From: Candidatus Binatia bacterium
GTDB taxonomy: Bacteria > Desulfobacterota > Binatia > UBA12015
Reading direction: 5' to 3'
Assembly: GCA_036563615.1 (NCBI GenBank)
Contig: DATCMB010000013.1
Location: forward strand, 62,001 to 126,000
DNA: 64,000 nt
Part shown: in pieces, positions 35,722 through 44,501 of the stretch
Layout: every line of letters starts with the position of its first letter
Numbering within the stretch: the stretch's first letter is position 1
The notes under the pieces: generated by a model
What the model was told of the DNA's origin: nothing
The model's database searches: none
What the model saw: the letters and a program-made list of their open reading frames with translations, nothing else
Translations under genes and position numbers: made by a program

Positions 35722-36543
35722 GTGGCGGGCGCGAACGGCGACGCACGGCACCCGCAGCGCGACGACGACGTCGCGATCGAGGTGCGCGACCTGACGATGG
35801 CCTACGGCGACTACGTCGTCATGCGCGACATCAATTTCAAAGTCCGCCGCGGCGACGTCTTCGTCATCATGGGCGACTCGGGCTCGGGCAAGAGCAGCTT
35901 GATGCGGCACATGATCGGGCTGCACGAGCCCGCCAAGGGCGAGGTGCTCTACGGCGGCAAGAGCTTCACCCGCGCCGACCCCGAAGAGCGCGAGCGCATG
36001 CTGCGGCGCATGGGCGTCCTGTACCAGCAGGGCGCGCTGTGGAGCTCGATGACGCTCGCCGAGAACGTCGCGCTGCCGCTCGGCGAGTACACCGACCTCT
36101 CGCCGCGCGAGATCCGCGAGGTCGCGCACCTGAAGCTCGCGCTCGTCGGCCTGCGCGGCTTCGAGGACTTCTACCCGTCGCAGATCAGCGGCGGCATGCG
36201 CAAGCGCGCCGGGCTCGCCCGCGCGATCGCGCTCGATCCGGAGATTTTGTTCTTTGACGAGCCGTCGGCGGGCCTCGACCCGATCAGCTCGAAGCTGCTC
36301 GACGATCTCATCCTGGCGCTGCGCGACAGCCTCGGCGCCACGGTGGTCGTGGTGACGCACGAGCTCGCGAGCATCTTCGCGATCGGCGACGACGCGATCT
36401 TCCTCGACGCCGATCGCAAGACGATGACCGCGCGCGGCAACCCGCGCGAGCTCGCGGAGAGCACGACCGACGACAAGGTCAAACGCTTCTTGACGCGTGG
36501 CGGTGATCTGCCACCGCATTTCGCGAACGAGGTGTCGCGGTGA
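35722..36543 (+). CDS. mlaF: MlaF-family ABC transporter ATPase
   Basis: 273-residue ATPase energising the Mla transporter. Walker A GDSGSGKSS (about 53), Q-loop YQQGALWSS, signature SGGMRKRAGLARAIALDP, Walker B FFDEPSAGLDP and switch His in VVVTHE are all present. The YQQGALWSSMT and GGMRKRAGLAR wording is typical of MlaF. The GTG at 35722 is chosen; a TTG at 35713 overlapping the mlaE stop (TTGA) is equally in frame and would add three residues. Its own stop overlaps the GTG of mlaD. Confidence 0.94.
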   Translation: MAGANGDARHPQRDDDVAIEVRDLTMAYGDYVVMRDINFKVRRGDVFVIMGDSGSGKSSLMRHMIGLHEPAKGEVLYGGKSFTRADPEERERMLRRMGVLYQQGALWSSMTLAENVALPLGEYTDLSPREIREVAHLKLALVGLRGFEDFYPSQISGGMRKRAGLARAIALDPEILFFDEPSAGLDPISSKLLDDLILALRDSLGATVVVVTHELASIFAIGDDAIFLDADRKTMTARGNPRELAESTTDDKVKRFLTRGGDLPPHFANEVSR

Positions 36544-37454
36544 AGAAACGAGTGAGTCCGACGCTGATCGGAGCGTTCGTCGTCGGCGCGCTGGCGCTCG
36601 TGGTGGCCGCCATCGTGATCGTCGGCTCGGCGACGTGGTTCAGCACCATCTACCGCTTCGTGCTCTACTTCAACGACTCGGTCGACGGCCTGACGGTGGG
36701 CGCGCCCGTCAAGTTCAAGGGCGTGCAGGTCGGCCAGGTGGAGCAGATCAAGCTCGCGGTGAGCGCCGATCAGGAGCCGCAGATCGCGGTGGTGATCGGC
36801 CTCGACGAGTCGCGCATCGAGAGCCTCGGCGGCACCGACGCCGGCTTCACGCCGCCGGAGATCCAGGAAGCGGTCAAGCACGGGCTGCGCGCGAAGCTCG
36901 CGTCGCAGAGCCTGCTCACGGGCCTGCTCTACGTCTCGCTCGACTACGAGCCCAACGCGCCGCCCGCGCACCTCGACGAGACCAAGAGCGAGTACCCGCA
37001 GATCCCGACCGTGCCGTCGCGCGTCGAGCAGGTCGCGCAGACCGCGCAGGACATCTTCAAGAAGCTCGAGGCGCTCGACTGGCAGGGGCTGTTCGACTCG
37101 ATCAGCCAGACGATGGCGGGGCTGCGCGATCTGGTCGCCGACCGCGCCACGCAGGACGTCACGCGCCAGCTCAACGAGACGCTCAAGAGCGTGCAGCAGC
37201 TCACCGATCGTCTCGACGGTCAGATCGATCCGCTCGCGAACGACCTGCAGGACCTCGCGAAGAGCGCGCGCCTCGCGCTGCAGAACATCGACGCGGCGGT
37301 CGCCCAGATCCGCACGACGATCGAGCCGGAGTCGCCGCTCGCCTACGAGCTGTCGCGCACGCTGCACGAGCTGTCGCTCGCCGCGCGCTCGGTGCGCGCG
37401 CTCAGCGACTCGCTCGACCGCGACCCGACGCAGCTGATCTTCGGCCGCGAGTGA
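36540..37454 (+). CDS. mlaD: MlaD-family MCE substrate-binding protein
   Basis: 304-residue MCE-domain protein anchored by one N-terminal helix (LIGAFVVGALALVVAAIVIVG). The MCE core is FNDSVDGLTVGAPVKFKGVQVGQVEQIKL (about 40-70). Residues 155-280 are heptad-rich helix, as in MCE proteins that form periplasmic tubes or needles; this tail makes it longer than E. coli MlaD (about 180) and closer to PqiB/YebT single modules. It starts at a GTG overlapping the mlaF stop. It is followed by a PqiC-like lipoprotein, again more like the pqi arrangement. Confidence 0.93.
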   Translation: MKKRVSPTLIGAFVVGALALVVAAIVIVGSATWFSTIYRFVLYFNDSVDGLTVGAPVKFKGVQVGQVEQIKLAVSADQEPQIAVVIGLDESRIESLGGTDAGFTPPEIQEAVKHGLRAKLASQSLLTGLLYVSLDYEPNAPPAHLDETKSEYPQIPTVPSRVEQVAQTAQDIFKKLEALDWQGLFDSISQTMAGLRDLVADRATQDVTRQLNETLKSVQQLTDRLDGQIDPLANDLQDLAKSARLALQNIDAAVAQIRTTIEPESPLAYELSRTLHELSLAARSVRALSDSLDRDPTQLIFGRE

Positions 37455-37468
37455 ACGAGGAGGCCCGC

Positions 37469-38116
37469 ATGCCACCGAACGCCCTCTTCTCCTCCCGTGC
37501 TCGTCTCCGCGTCGCGTTGTGCTGCGTGGCGCTGAGCGCGCTGCCCGCCTGCTCGCTGTTCACGCCGCGCAACGTGCCGGTCCAGTACTTCGTGCTGACG
37601 GCGTCACCGAGTGGCGCCGGTGGCGCGAGCAGCTCCCTGCGAAGCGGCCTCGCGGTCGGCCTCGGTCCGGTGACGCTGCCGGGCTACCTCGACCGGCGCG
37701 AGATCGTCACCCGCGTCGCGCCGAACGAGCTGCGCCTCGCGCAGAACGAGCAGTGGGGCGAGCCGCTCGCGGAGAACGTGCGCGCCGTGCTCGCGCAGGA
37801 CCTCTCCGCGCGGCTCGGCGGCGCCGCGGTGGCGACCTTTCCCTGGCTCGGCTCGTTCCGCCCGGACTACCGCGTGCGCGTCGACCTGACGCGCTTCGAG
37901 CCGACCGACGCCGGCACCGTGGAGCTCGTGGCGCGCTGGCAGGTGCTCGCGGGGGACGACGTGGTCGCGGCGCGCGACGCGTGGATCACGCGGCCGATCA
38001 GCGGCGGCGGCACGGCGGCCGCGGTCACGGCGCTCGGCGAGGCGCTCGGCGATCTCGCGACGGAGATCGCGTCGGCGATTCCGACGACGCCGCGACGCGG
38101 GGGACGCGGACGATGA
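37469..38116 (+). CDS. PqiC/YmbA-type ABC-transport auxiliary lipoprotein
   Basis: 215-residue lipoprotein (lipobox ALSALPAC) of the ABC_trans_aux family: YFVLTASPS near the start, VGLGPVTLPGYLDRREIVTR, WGEPLAENVRAVLAQDL, and DYRVRVDLTRFEPTDAGTVELVARW. In E. coli, PqiC is an outer-membrane lipoprotein that docks the MCE tunnel PqiB. The ATG at 37469 is preceded by GAGGAGG, better than the GTG at 37451 inside the mlaD stop. Its stop overlaps the next start (ATGA). Confidence 0.9.
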   Translation: MPPNALFSSRARLRVALCCVALSALPACSLFTPRNVPVQYFVLTASPSGAGGASSSLRSGLAVGLGPVTLPGYLDRREIVTRVAPNELRLAQNEQWGEPLAENVRAVLAQDLSARLGGAAVATFPWLGSFRPDYRVRVDLTRFEPTDAGTVELVARWQVLAGDDVVAARDAWITRPISGGGTAAAVTALGEALGDLATEIASAIPTTPRRGGRGR

Positions 38117-38694
38117 GCGTGGCGACGCGGCGTCTCCTCGCGCTCGTCGGGACCGCGCTGGCGCTCGCCGTCGCCTCGCCGAGCGCCGCCGTCGACCTGC
38201 TCGCGACGTCCTGCCCGTGCTCCGGTCCCGCGGTCGGCGGACGCTGGCGCGACAACGACCACTACCTCGCCTGCGTCGCCCACGCGGCGCGCGCGGGCAA
38301 GCGGCGCACGGACGTCCGCGTGACGTCGACGGCGCGCGAGCCGAGCGACGCGCAGAGCTCGAGCTGCGGCCGCACGCGGCCGATCGAGGGCAACGTCCGG
38401 GTGTGCGGACCGAACCCGGTGCTGCCCTGCCCGACCGTGCGCACCGCGCGCGTCGACTCCTGCGAGGAGTGCGACGTGGCGCTCGCCGGCCGCCTCGTGC
38501 GCTGCGCGCGGGTCGCGCGCATGAACGGCGGCACGGCCGACGTCTGCGGCACCACCGCGACCGGGCGCATCATCGCGGGACGCGCGATCGACGTGCGCAC
38601 CGGCGTCGACTGCGCGAGCTGCAAGGCGAAGCTCGGCACGCCGCGTCCCGCGGGGCTCGACTGCGTCGTCGCCGCCTGCCAGGTCGCGTTTTGA
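38113..38694 (+). CDS. Cys-rich exported protein of unknown function
   Basis: 193-residue protein with a signal peptide (LLALVGTALALAVASPSAA) and about 15 Cys in the mature part, many as CxC or CxxC (SCPCSG, SCEECD, CASCKAKLG). This implies a disulfide-knotted or metal-binding periplasmic or surface protein. It begins at an ATG overlapping the stop of the PqiC-type gene, so it is the fifth gene of the mla-like operon. No family recognised, and no link to lipid transport beyond position. Confidence 0.75.
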   Translation: MSVATRRLLALVGTALALAVASPSAAVDLLATSCPCSGPAVGGRWRDNDHYLACVAHAARAGKRRTDVRVTSTAREPSDAQSSSCGRTRPIEGNVRVCGPNPVLPCPTVRTARVDSCEECDVALAGRLVRCARVARMNGGTADVCGTTATGRIIAGRAIDVRTGVDCASCKAKLGTPRPAGLDCVVAACQVAF

Positions 38695-38733
38695 GCTTTC
38701 CCGCCGGCGGGCTCTGATGTCAGAAGGGAAGCG

Positions 38734-39522
38734 ATGACCACCGCCTCCGCGACCTCCTCCCTGAGCTCACCGATCCCTCCGCCGCCGCTCGCGCTCCTGC
38801 CCTTCGAGGTCCGCGCCTGGCTCGAGCTCGTCGGGCTCGTGCCCGCGCTGCCGGCGCTGCGCAGCGCGCCCACCGGCGACGGCCACCCGGTGCTGGTGCT
38901 GCCCGGCTACCTGTCGGACGACGTCTCGACGCGCGTGCTGCGCTGGTTCCTCCGCGACCGCGGCTACCACGTGCACGGCTGGCGCTGCGGGCGGAACCTG
39001 GGTCCGTCGCCGGAGATCCTCCAGGCCCTCGGGCGCCGCTTCCTCGAGATCCGCGAGCGCCACGGCGAGCGCATCTCGCTCGTCGGCTGGAGCCTCGGCG
39101 GGATCTTCGCGCGCGAGCTCGCGCGCACCTTCCCCGACGCCGTCCGTCAGGTGGTCACGCTCGCGAGCCCGTTCCGCGACGTGTCGGCGACCACGGTCGG
39201 ACGCCTCGCGGCGTTCGGGCTCGGACCGCTGCCGACGCCGCACATCGCCGCGATCGCCGAGCGGCTGCGCGAGCCGCTGCCCGTGCCGACGACGTCGATC
39301 TTCAGCCGCACGGACGGCATCGTCGCGTGGCGGAGCTGCCTCGAGCAGCCGGGCGAGCAGCGCGAGAACGTCGAGGTGATGGCCAGCCACTGCGGCATGG
39401 GCCATCACCCCGCGGCGCTGCTGGTGGTCGCCGACCGGCTCGCGCAGCCGAAGGGAACGTGGCGTCCCTTCGAGCCGCGCGGCTGGTCGGTCGTACCGGG
39501 ATTGCGCGCGGTGGTGCGCTGA
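38734..39522 (+). CDS. Alpha/beta-hydrolase (esterase/lipase-like)
   Basis: 262-residue alpha/beta-hydrolase. Nucleophile elbow GWSLGG (Ser about 119), probable acid in FSRTDGIV and His in SHCGMGHHPAAL. VLVLPGYLSDD is the oxyanion/HxG-equivalent strand. There is no signal peptide, so it is probably cytoplasmic. The ATG at 38734 follows AGAAGGGAAG. It lies 39 bases after the Cys-rich gene and could extend that operon. The fold resembles PGAP1-like and triacylglycerol-lipase-like enzymes; substrate unknown. Confidence 0.85.
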   Translation: MTTASATSSLSSPIPPPPLALLPFEVRAWLELVGLVPALPALRSAPTGDGHPVLVLPGYLSDDVSTRVLRWFLRDRGYHVHGWRCGRNLGPSPEILQALGRRFLEIRERHGERISLVGWSLGGIFARELARTFPDAVRQVVTLASPFRDVSATTVGRLAAFGLGPLPTPHIAAIAERLREPLPVPTTSIFSRTDGIVAWRSCLEQPGEQRENVEVMASHCGMGHHPAALLVVADRLAQPKGTWRPFEPRGWSVVPGLRAVVR

Positions 39523-39560
39523 GCACCGTCGCGCGCCGAGCGTTCACCGCTCGGTGAAGA

Positions 39561-39977
39561 TCACAGCGCGAGCGTCGCGCTGCCGATGATCGTGCGCGTG
39601 CCGGGCTTGGTCTCGCACTGCAGCTCGACGTCGACGAGCTTCTGCCCGTTCTCCTCGCGCTTGCCGGTCACCTTGCCGGTGCAGGTGATCTTGTCGTCGG
39701 GCCAGGTGATGGCGCGGAACTGCACGTCGAAGCGCTTGACGCTCCCCGGTCCCGCCCAGTTGACGAGCACGTTCGACAGCAGGCCCATGGAGAACATGCC
39801 GTGCGCGAACACCGACGGTAGCCCGACGGCCTTGGCGAGCGTCTCGTCGTGGTGCATCGGGTTGTAGTCGCCGGACGCGCCCGCGTACTTGACGAGGTCG
39901 GTGCGCGTCACCTTCTCGTGCACGTACGTCGGCAGCGCATCGCCCACCTTGACGTCTTCGAACTTCGGCGCCGCCAT
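39561..39977 (-). CDS. MaoC-like (R)-3-hydroxyacyl dehydratase, HadB-like subunit
   Basis: 138-residue single hot-dog domain with the hydratase-2 motif ASGDYNPMHHDETLA (catalytic Asp and His about 38-43) and the substrate-channel block FAHGMFSMGLLSNVLVNW. It would hydrate/dehydrate (R)-3-hydroxyacyl-CoA or -ACP. The ATG at 39977 has GGAGGGACAG upstream and lies three bases from the stop of its partner gene. Size and order match the mycobacterial HadA-HadB pair, where HadB carries the catalytic residues. Confidence 0.9.
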   Translation of the reverse strand: MAAPKFEDVKVGDALPTYVHEKVTRTDLVKYAGASGDYNPMHHDETLAKAVGLPSVFAHGMFSMGLLSNVLVNWAGPGSVKRFDVQFRAITWPDDKITCTGKVTGKREENGQKLVDVELQCETKPGTRTIIGSATLAL

Positions 39978-39979
39978 GG

Positions 39980-40435
39980 TCACTGTCCCTCCGAGGTGCG
40001 AAGCAGGAGCGCGCACACGCGATTGCCCTGCTGATCGTAGAACGCCTGCTCGATGGTGTAGATCGTGCGCACGCCGGACTTGCCCTCGCGCGTGCCGATC
40101 GACTTGAGCTGGCTCTTCATCGTGAGCACGTCGCCCGCGAAAATCGGCCGGTCGTAGACGATCTCCGTGCCCTCGTGCAGCAGCTTGCGCACGTCCCACT
40201 TGATCTGCGGTCCGCCGCCGCCGCCCGGCTCGGCGTCCTGGCTGAGCGCGATCGGCAGCGTGGGCGGCGCGATCAGGCTCGGGTAGCCGCGCTTCTTCGC
40301 CTCCGCCTCGTCGAAGTAGGCGGGGTCGGTCAAGCCGATCGCGCGCGCGAACTGACGGATGCGCGACTTGTCGACGTGGATCGTCGAGGGCGGGCCCTCC
40401 TTGCCGACGAGGGCCTGGTTCGGATTCTCGGCCAT
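39980..40435 (-). CDS. MaoC N-terminal-like (HadA-like) dehydratase subunit
   Basis: 151-residue hot-dog protein of the FAS1-like dehydratase / MaoC_dehydrat_N family: VDKSRIRQFARAIGLTDPAYFDEAEAKKRGYPSLIAPPTLPIAL is the classic start. It lacks the full D-x4-H catalytic motif, as HadA does, and probably supplies the acyl-chain tunnel to the partner at 39561. The ATG at 40435 is preceded by AAAAAGGAG; the longer frame to 40519 has no ribosome-binding site. First gene of the two-gene unit. Confidence 0.9.
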   Translation of the reverse strand: MAENPNQALVGKEGPPSTIHVDKSRIRQFARAIGLTDPAYFDEAEAKKRGYPSLIAPPTLPIALSQDAEPGGGGGPQIKWDVRKLLHEGTEIVYDRPIFAGDVLTMKSQLKSIGTREGKSGVRTIYTIEQAFYDQQGNRVCALLLRTSEGQ

Positions 40436-40549
40436 GCTGTGCTGCTCCTTTTTGGGATCCGCTCGCGATGGGATTCGGGCGGAATCGGTACTTTCCTCTA
40501 CCCAGCGGGGTCGGTGCAAGCGTCGCGCGAAGCGGCCGGCTGCGGAAGA

Positions 40550-41494
40550 TCAGAACGTCGGGTCGGGCGGCGGCGCGAGCCGCAGGATGCGCTGCGCCAC
40601 GTCGCGCGCCACCTCGCCGTAGATCGGCGCGCTCGGGTGCAGCGCCCAGGTGAAGCGGCCCACCGCCTCGGGCACGCGCTCGAGACCGGCGCGCGCGTCG
40701 ACCACCGTGAAGCCGTCCTCGCGCGCGAGTCGGCGCAGCGCCTCGTTCGGCAGCGTGAAGCGCTCGAAGTCGAGGTGGTACGAGATGAAGATCGGCACCG
40801 CGCCCGCGCGCTCGGTGAGCCGCCGCATCGCGCGGTAGTCCGCCATCGCGGCGCGCACGCGCTCCTCGTCGACGCGCACCTCGCGCTCTTCCCGCATCAC
40901 GACCTCACCGAAGAAGGGGACGATCTTCGTGTTGCGATTGACGCCCTGGACCGCGTGGCGTCCGTCCTGAAGGTGCTCCCTCGCCGCGACGTGGAGCGCT
41001 CGGTCGTGCTGCACGACGCGCACGAGCTTGTAGACCTTGAGCCCGAGCAGCGTGCGGTCGAGCCAGCCCGCGGGGGTCGCCGCGTCGGTCTCGGCCGAGT
41101 TCCACGCGTTGTTGATGCCGCACCAGAAGACGACCACGTCGGGCTCCCAGCGCGCGAGGTTGAGCGCCAGGCGGTTGCGCACCTGCGCCGTGTTCACGCC
41201 GGGGATGCCGACGTTGATCACCGAGTAGACGCCGGGTGCGGCCTCGTCGAGGAAGCGCTGCAGCTGCGCGGGATAGGTCTCGTGCGGCTCGACGGTGCCG
41301 CCGTAGGTGTGCGAGTCGCCGACGGCGAGCACGCGGACGCGCGCGCCCGGACGCCAGCCCGAGCTCTGCTGCGCGACGAAGAGCGACGAGACGCGCAGCG
41401 CGACCTCGGCGAGCGCAGCGGTCGCGACCAGCGAGGCGAGAACCACCGCCCCGCCACGGATCAGGGTCCGTCCGATTCGCGACCGCTGCGCCAT
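40550..41494 (-). CDS. Membrane-anchored SGNH/GDSL-like hydrolase
   Basis: 314-residue protein with an N-terminal helix (GGAVVLASLVATAALAEVAL) and an SGNH fold: block I AVGDSHTYGG (nucleophile Ser), Gly in NVGIPGVN, Asn in FWCGINNAWNS, and His in ALHPSAPIYGEVA. The Asp expected three residues before that His is missing (TWALH), so the triad may be a dyad or another acidic residue substitutes. The ATG at 41494 is used; a GTG at 41503 would add three residues. The family includes cell-wall O-acetyl esterases and lipid acylhydrolases. A second protein with similar topology is at 51819. Confidence 0.82.
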   Translation of the reverse strand: MAQRSRIGRTLIRGGAVVLASLVATAALAEVALRVSSLFVAQQSSGWRPGARVRVLAVGDSHTYGGTVEPHETYPAQLQRFLDEAAPGVYSVINVGIPGVNTAQVRNRLALNLARWEPDVVVFWCGINNAWNSAETDAATPAGWLDRTLLGLKVYKLVRVVQHDRALHVAAREHLQDGRHAVQGVNRNTKIVPFFGEVVMREEREVRVDEERVRAAMADYRAMRRLTERAGAVPIFISYHLDFERFTLPNEALRRLAREDGFTVVDARAGLERVPEAVGRFTWALHPSAPIYGEVARDVAQRILRLAPPPDPTF

Positions 41495-41540
41495 GGTCGT
41501 CACTCAACCTGGCACGCCGCCCGTGCGATTGACGGTCAGG

Positions 41541-42320
41541 TCAGAAGGGAGTCATTCCGCCATCGACCGTGTACAGCGCGCCGTTGACGAACGCTGCTTC
41601 GTCGCTGAGCAGGAACGCGATCACCGACGCGACCTCGGCGGGCTCGCCGTAGCGTCCGAGCGGGATCTGCGTGAGCAGCGTCTGCTTCAGCGTGTCGCCC
41701 GCGCCCGGCGCGAAGCCTTCCTCGAGCGAGCGCATCATGCGCGTCTCGATCGGCGCCGGCAGCACCGCGTTCACGCGGATGCCCGCCGCCGGATACGACA
41801 CCGCCGCCGCGCGCGTGAGACCGATCACCGCGTGCTTGCTTGCGATGTACGCGGAAACGAACGGATTGCCGGTGATGCCCGCGACCGACGATAGATTGAC
41901 GATCGATCCGCCACCGCGTGCCTTGAGCGCCGCGTAGCCGTACTTGAGGCCGAGGAACACGCCGCGCACGTTCACCGCCAGCACGCGGTCGAACTCCTCC
42001 TCGGGATACTCCTCGAGCGGCTTGACGACGCCCTCGATGCCGGCGTTGTTCACCAGCAGATCGACGCCGCCGAAGCGACGCGTCGCCTCGGCGAAGAAGC
42101 GCTGCACGTCGTCGGCGCGGCTGACGTCGCCGGTCACCGCGTGCGCCTCCGAGCCGAGACGCGACACCTCGGAGACGACCGAGGCCAGCGCGTCGCCGTC
42201 GACGTCGGCCGCGACGACGCGCGCCCCTTCGCGTCCGAGCCGCTCGCACACCGCGCGGCCGATGCCGCCCGCCGCGCCGGTGACCAGCGCCACCTTTCCT
42301 GCGAAGCGGGCCGCGCTCAT
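41541..42320 (-). CDS. Short-chain dehydrogenase/reductase
   Basis: 259-residue classical SDR: nucleotide motif TGAAGGIG (about 14-21), NNAG, catalytic Ser in NLSSVAG and YIASKHA (Tyr and Lys four apart), and C-terminal VDGGMTPF. Asp residues after the second strand (AADVDGD) favour NAD(H). The ATG at 42320 overlaps the stop of the peroxiredoxin gene by four bases. Typical of 3-hydroxyacyl or alcohol dehydrogenases; substrate unknown. Confidence 0.92.
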   Translation of the reverse strand: MSAARFAGKVALVTGAAGGIGRAVCERLGREGARVVAADVDGDALASVVSEVSRLGSEAHAVTGDVSRADDVQRFFAEATRRFGGVDLLVNNAGIEGVVKPLEEYPEEEFDRVLAVNVRGVFLGLKYGYAALKARGGGSIVNLSSVAGITGNPFVSAYIASKHAVIGLTRAAAVSYPAAGIRVNAVLPAPIETRMMRSLEEGFAPGAGDTLKQTLLTQIPLGRYGEPAEVASVIAFLLSDEAAFVNGALYTVDGGMTPF

Positions 42321-42793
42321 GCCGGCGCCCTCTCCTCGGCGGCGAGCTGGCGCAGCGTCGCGAGCGCCTCGTCGATGTGCTTCGAGATGCCGAGCTCGCT
42401 CTGGATCACGCGCCGCACGATGCCGTCGCGGTCGATGACGAAGGTCACGCGCTTGGGCGGGAACCAGCCGCCGAAGCGCGCGACGCCGAACGCCTTGCAG
42501 ATCGTCGCGTCGCGGTCCGACAGCAGCGGAAAGTTCAGACGGTGGTCGGCGATGAACTTCCGGTGCGACTCCTGCGAGTCCATGCTGACGCCGACGATCG
42601 CGGCGCCCGCCTGCTGGATCTCGCCGGCGTGGTCGCGGAACGCGCACGCCTCCTTGGTGCAGCCGGGCGTGTTGTCGCGCGGATAGAAGTAGAGGACGAG
42701 CGGCTTCTTGCCGCGGAAGTCGTCGAGCGACAGCGTCTTGCCGTCGGCGGTCACGCCGGAGAACGACGGCGCCTTCTCACCCTCGCGAATCAT
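42317..42793 (-). CDS. bcp: Peroxiredoxin (BCP/PrxQ type)
   Basis: 158-residue thiol peroxidase reducing H2O2 and lipid hydroperoxides. The peroxidatic Cys is in YPRDNTPGCTKEACAFRD and the resolving Cys five residues later, the atypical two-Cys arrangement of BCP/PrxQ. Normal length. Its ATG at 42793 overlaps the stop of the O-methyltransferase gene, and its stop overlaps the SDR start. The three genes 43461 to 41541 thus form one overlapped unit. Confidence 0.94.
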   Translation of the reverse strand: MIREGEKAPSFSGVTADGKTLSLDDFRGKKPLVLYFYPRDNTPGCTKEACAFRDHAGEIQQAGAAIVGVSMDSQESHRKFIADHRLNFPLLSDRDATICKAFGVARFGGWFPPKRVTFVIDRDGIVRRVIQSELGISKHIDEALATLRQLAAEERAPA

Positions 42794-43461
42794 CTCCCCT
42801 CCGCGTCGCGCTTGCGCGCCAGCAGCAGGCCGTCGGCGACCGGGATCATCACGCACTCGACGCGCGGATCCGCCGCGACGAAGGCGTTCAGCTCCCGGAT
42901 CGCCCTGGTGCTCTCGTCCTGGTTCGACGCGTCGACGACGTTGCCGCCCCAGAGCACGTTGTCGAACACGACGAGCCCGTTCGGGCGCATGCGCTCCAGG
43001 ATCTCCTCGTAGTAGTTCTTGTAATTGACTTTGTCCGCGTCGATGAACGCGAAGTCGATGCTCTCGTCGCGCGGCAGCGCGCGCAGCGTGTCGAGCGCCG
43101 GCGCGAGCTTGAGCTCGATGCGGTCCGCGACGCCGGCCTTCTCCCAGTAGCGCCGCGCGATCGACGTCCACTCCTCGTTGACGTCGCAGCACAGGAGCTT
43201 GCCGCCCGGCGCGAGCCCGCGCGCGATCGAGATCGAGCTGTAGCCGGTGAAGGTGCCGACCTCGACCGCGTTGCGCGTCCCCGAGATGCGCGCGAGCAGC
43301 GTCAGCAAGGCGCCCTGCTCGGGCGCGATCTGCATCATCGCGATGCCGCCGAGCCGCGTGGTCTCCTCGATCAGCTCGGCGAGCACGGGATCGCGCTCGC
43401 TGCGGTGCGCGAGCACGTAGGCATAGATCTCGGGCGTGAGCCGGACGAACTTGTCGGACAT
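42790..43461 (-). CDS. Caffeoyl-CoA-type O-methyltransferase
   Basis: 223-residue SAM-dependent catechol or CoA-ester O-methyltransferase. Motifs: VEVGTFTGYSSISIARGL (SAM loop), FIDADKVNYKNYYEEIL with the metal-binding Asp, and FDNVLWGGNV with further metal ligands (Asp, Asn). Normal length for class I metal-dependent enzymes (SafC-like). It is first in the O-methyltransferase, peroxiredoxin, SDR unit; a redox or aromatic pathway is possible but not shown. Confidence 0.93.
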   Translation of the reverse strand: MSDKFVRLTPEIYAYVLAHRSERDPVLAELIEETTRLGGIAMMQIAPEQGALLTLLARISGTRNAVEVGTFTGYSSISIARGLAPGGKLLCCDVNEEWTSIARRYWEKAGVADRIELKLAPALDTLRALPRDESIDFAFIDADKVNYKNYYEEILERMRPNGLVVFDNVLWGGNVVDASNQDESTRAIRELNAFVAADPRVECVMIPVADGLLLARKRDAEGR

Positions 43462-43507
43462 GGACGGGACATTGGCGCTGCCGCTCGCGGCATGTCAACG
43501 ACGCCAC

Positions 43508-44434
43508 GTGCCGCGCTCGCCGAACCGACCGCGCACGGCGCTCGCGGCGCTCGCGCTGCCGTTCGCCGCCGCGCTCGCGATGTCGCCCGCGTCCGCGGCG
43601 GCTGCGGAGGTCGGCGCGTGCGCACGCTACGCGGAGAAGGCGGTGCGCACGGGACGCACGCAGGAAGGCCTGCACGAGCTCTCCGGCATCGCCGCAAGCC
43701 GCCGCCACCCCGGCGTCTACTGGGCGCACAACGACTCCAACAACCACGGCACGCTGTTCGCGATCGACGAGAGCGGCAAGGTGCTGGCGCGCTTTCCGCT
43801 GCGCGGGCTGCGCCCGCGCGACGCCGAGGACGTCGCGGTCGGCCCGTGCGCACCGGGCAGTCGCAGGAGCTGCATCTACCTCGCCGACACCGGCGACAAC
43901 CTGCTGCGCCGCAAGGAGGTGTGGATCGGCCGCATCGAGGAGCCCGACGCCCTCGACGGCCGCGTCCTGCACGTCGAGGCCGACGCCTTCCGCTACCCCG
44001 ACGGCGCGCGCAACACGGAGAGCGTGCTCGTCGACCCGCGCAGCGCGCGCCTCTACGTCATCACCAAATCGGTCGACGGCCTCGGCGAGGTCTACCGTCT
44101 CGACGACATGCGCGACGGTCACGTCGGCAAGGCGACGCTCGTCGCAACGCTCCCCACACCCGCCACGCTCGCCCGCCTGACGACCGCCGCCGACCAGCAC
44201 CCCAGCGGCGAGCGCGTCTTGCTCCGCACCTACACCGGCGTCTGGGAGCTCGCCCGCCCCGGCGCGCGATCCCTCGAAGAGGTGTTCACCGCCAAGCCCG
44301 TCCCGCTCACGAGCGCCACCCAGATGCAGGGCGAAGCCATCACCTACACCTTCGACGGCCGCGCCTACCTCCTAGCCGGCGAAGGCGAAGGCAGCCCCAT
44401 CTACCGCGTCGACTGCGCAGACCCCGCGAAGTGA
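43508..44434 (+). CDS. Exported protein with predicted beta-propeller-like repeats
   Basis: 308-residue exported protein: signal peptide TALAALALPFAAALAMSPASA, then a body with blade-like repeats (ELSGIAASRRHPGVYWAHND, GTLFAIDESGKVLARFPL, DAEDVAVGP, TESVLVDPRSARLYVITK). HND and the YLADTGDN block resemble a family of secreted phytase/esterase-like propeller proteins, but no catalytic residues can be assigned. The start is uncertain: a GTG at 43508 gives a normal signal peptide, an ATG at 43460 overlaps the divergent methyltransferase start. Two Cys pairs suggest disulfides. Confidence 0.75.
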   Translation: MPRSPNRPRTALAALALPFAAALAMSPASAAAAEVGACARYAEKAVRTGRTQEGLHELSGIAASRRHPGVYWAHNDSNNHGTLFAIDESGKVLARFPLRGLRPRDAEDVAVGPCAPGSRRSCIYLADTGDNLLRRKEVWIGRIEEPDALDGRVLHVEADAFRYPDGARNTESVLVDPRSARLYVITKSVDGLGEVYRLDDMRDGHVGKATLVATLPTPATLARLTTAADQHPSGERVLLRTYTGVWELARPGARSLEEVFTAKPVPLTSATQMQGEAITYTFDGRAYLLAGEGEGSPIYRVDCADPAK

Positions 44435-44501
44435 GCACTACGTGCGGAATGAGCTCGGCTCCGGCGAGCTCTTGCGGACGACAGCCTTCCCCTTCCCTTT
44501 C

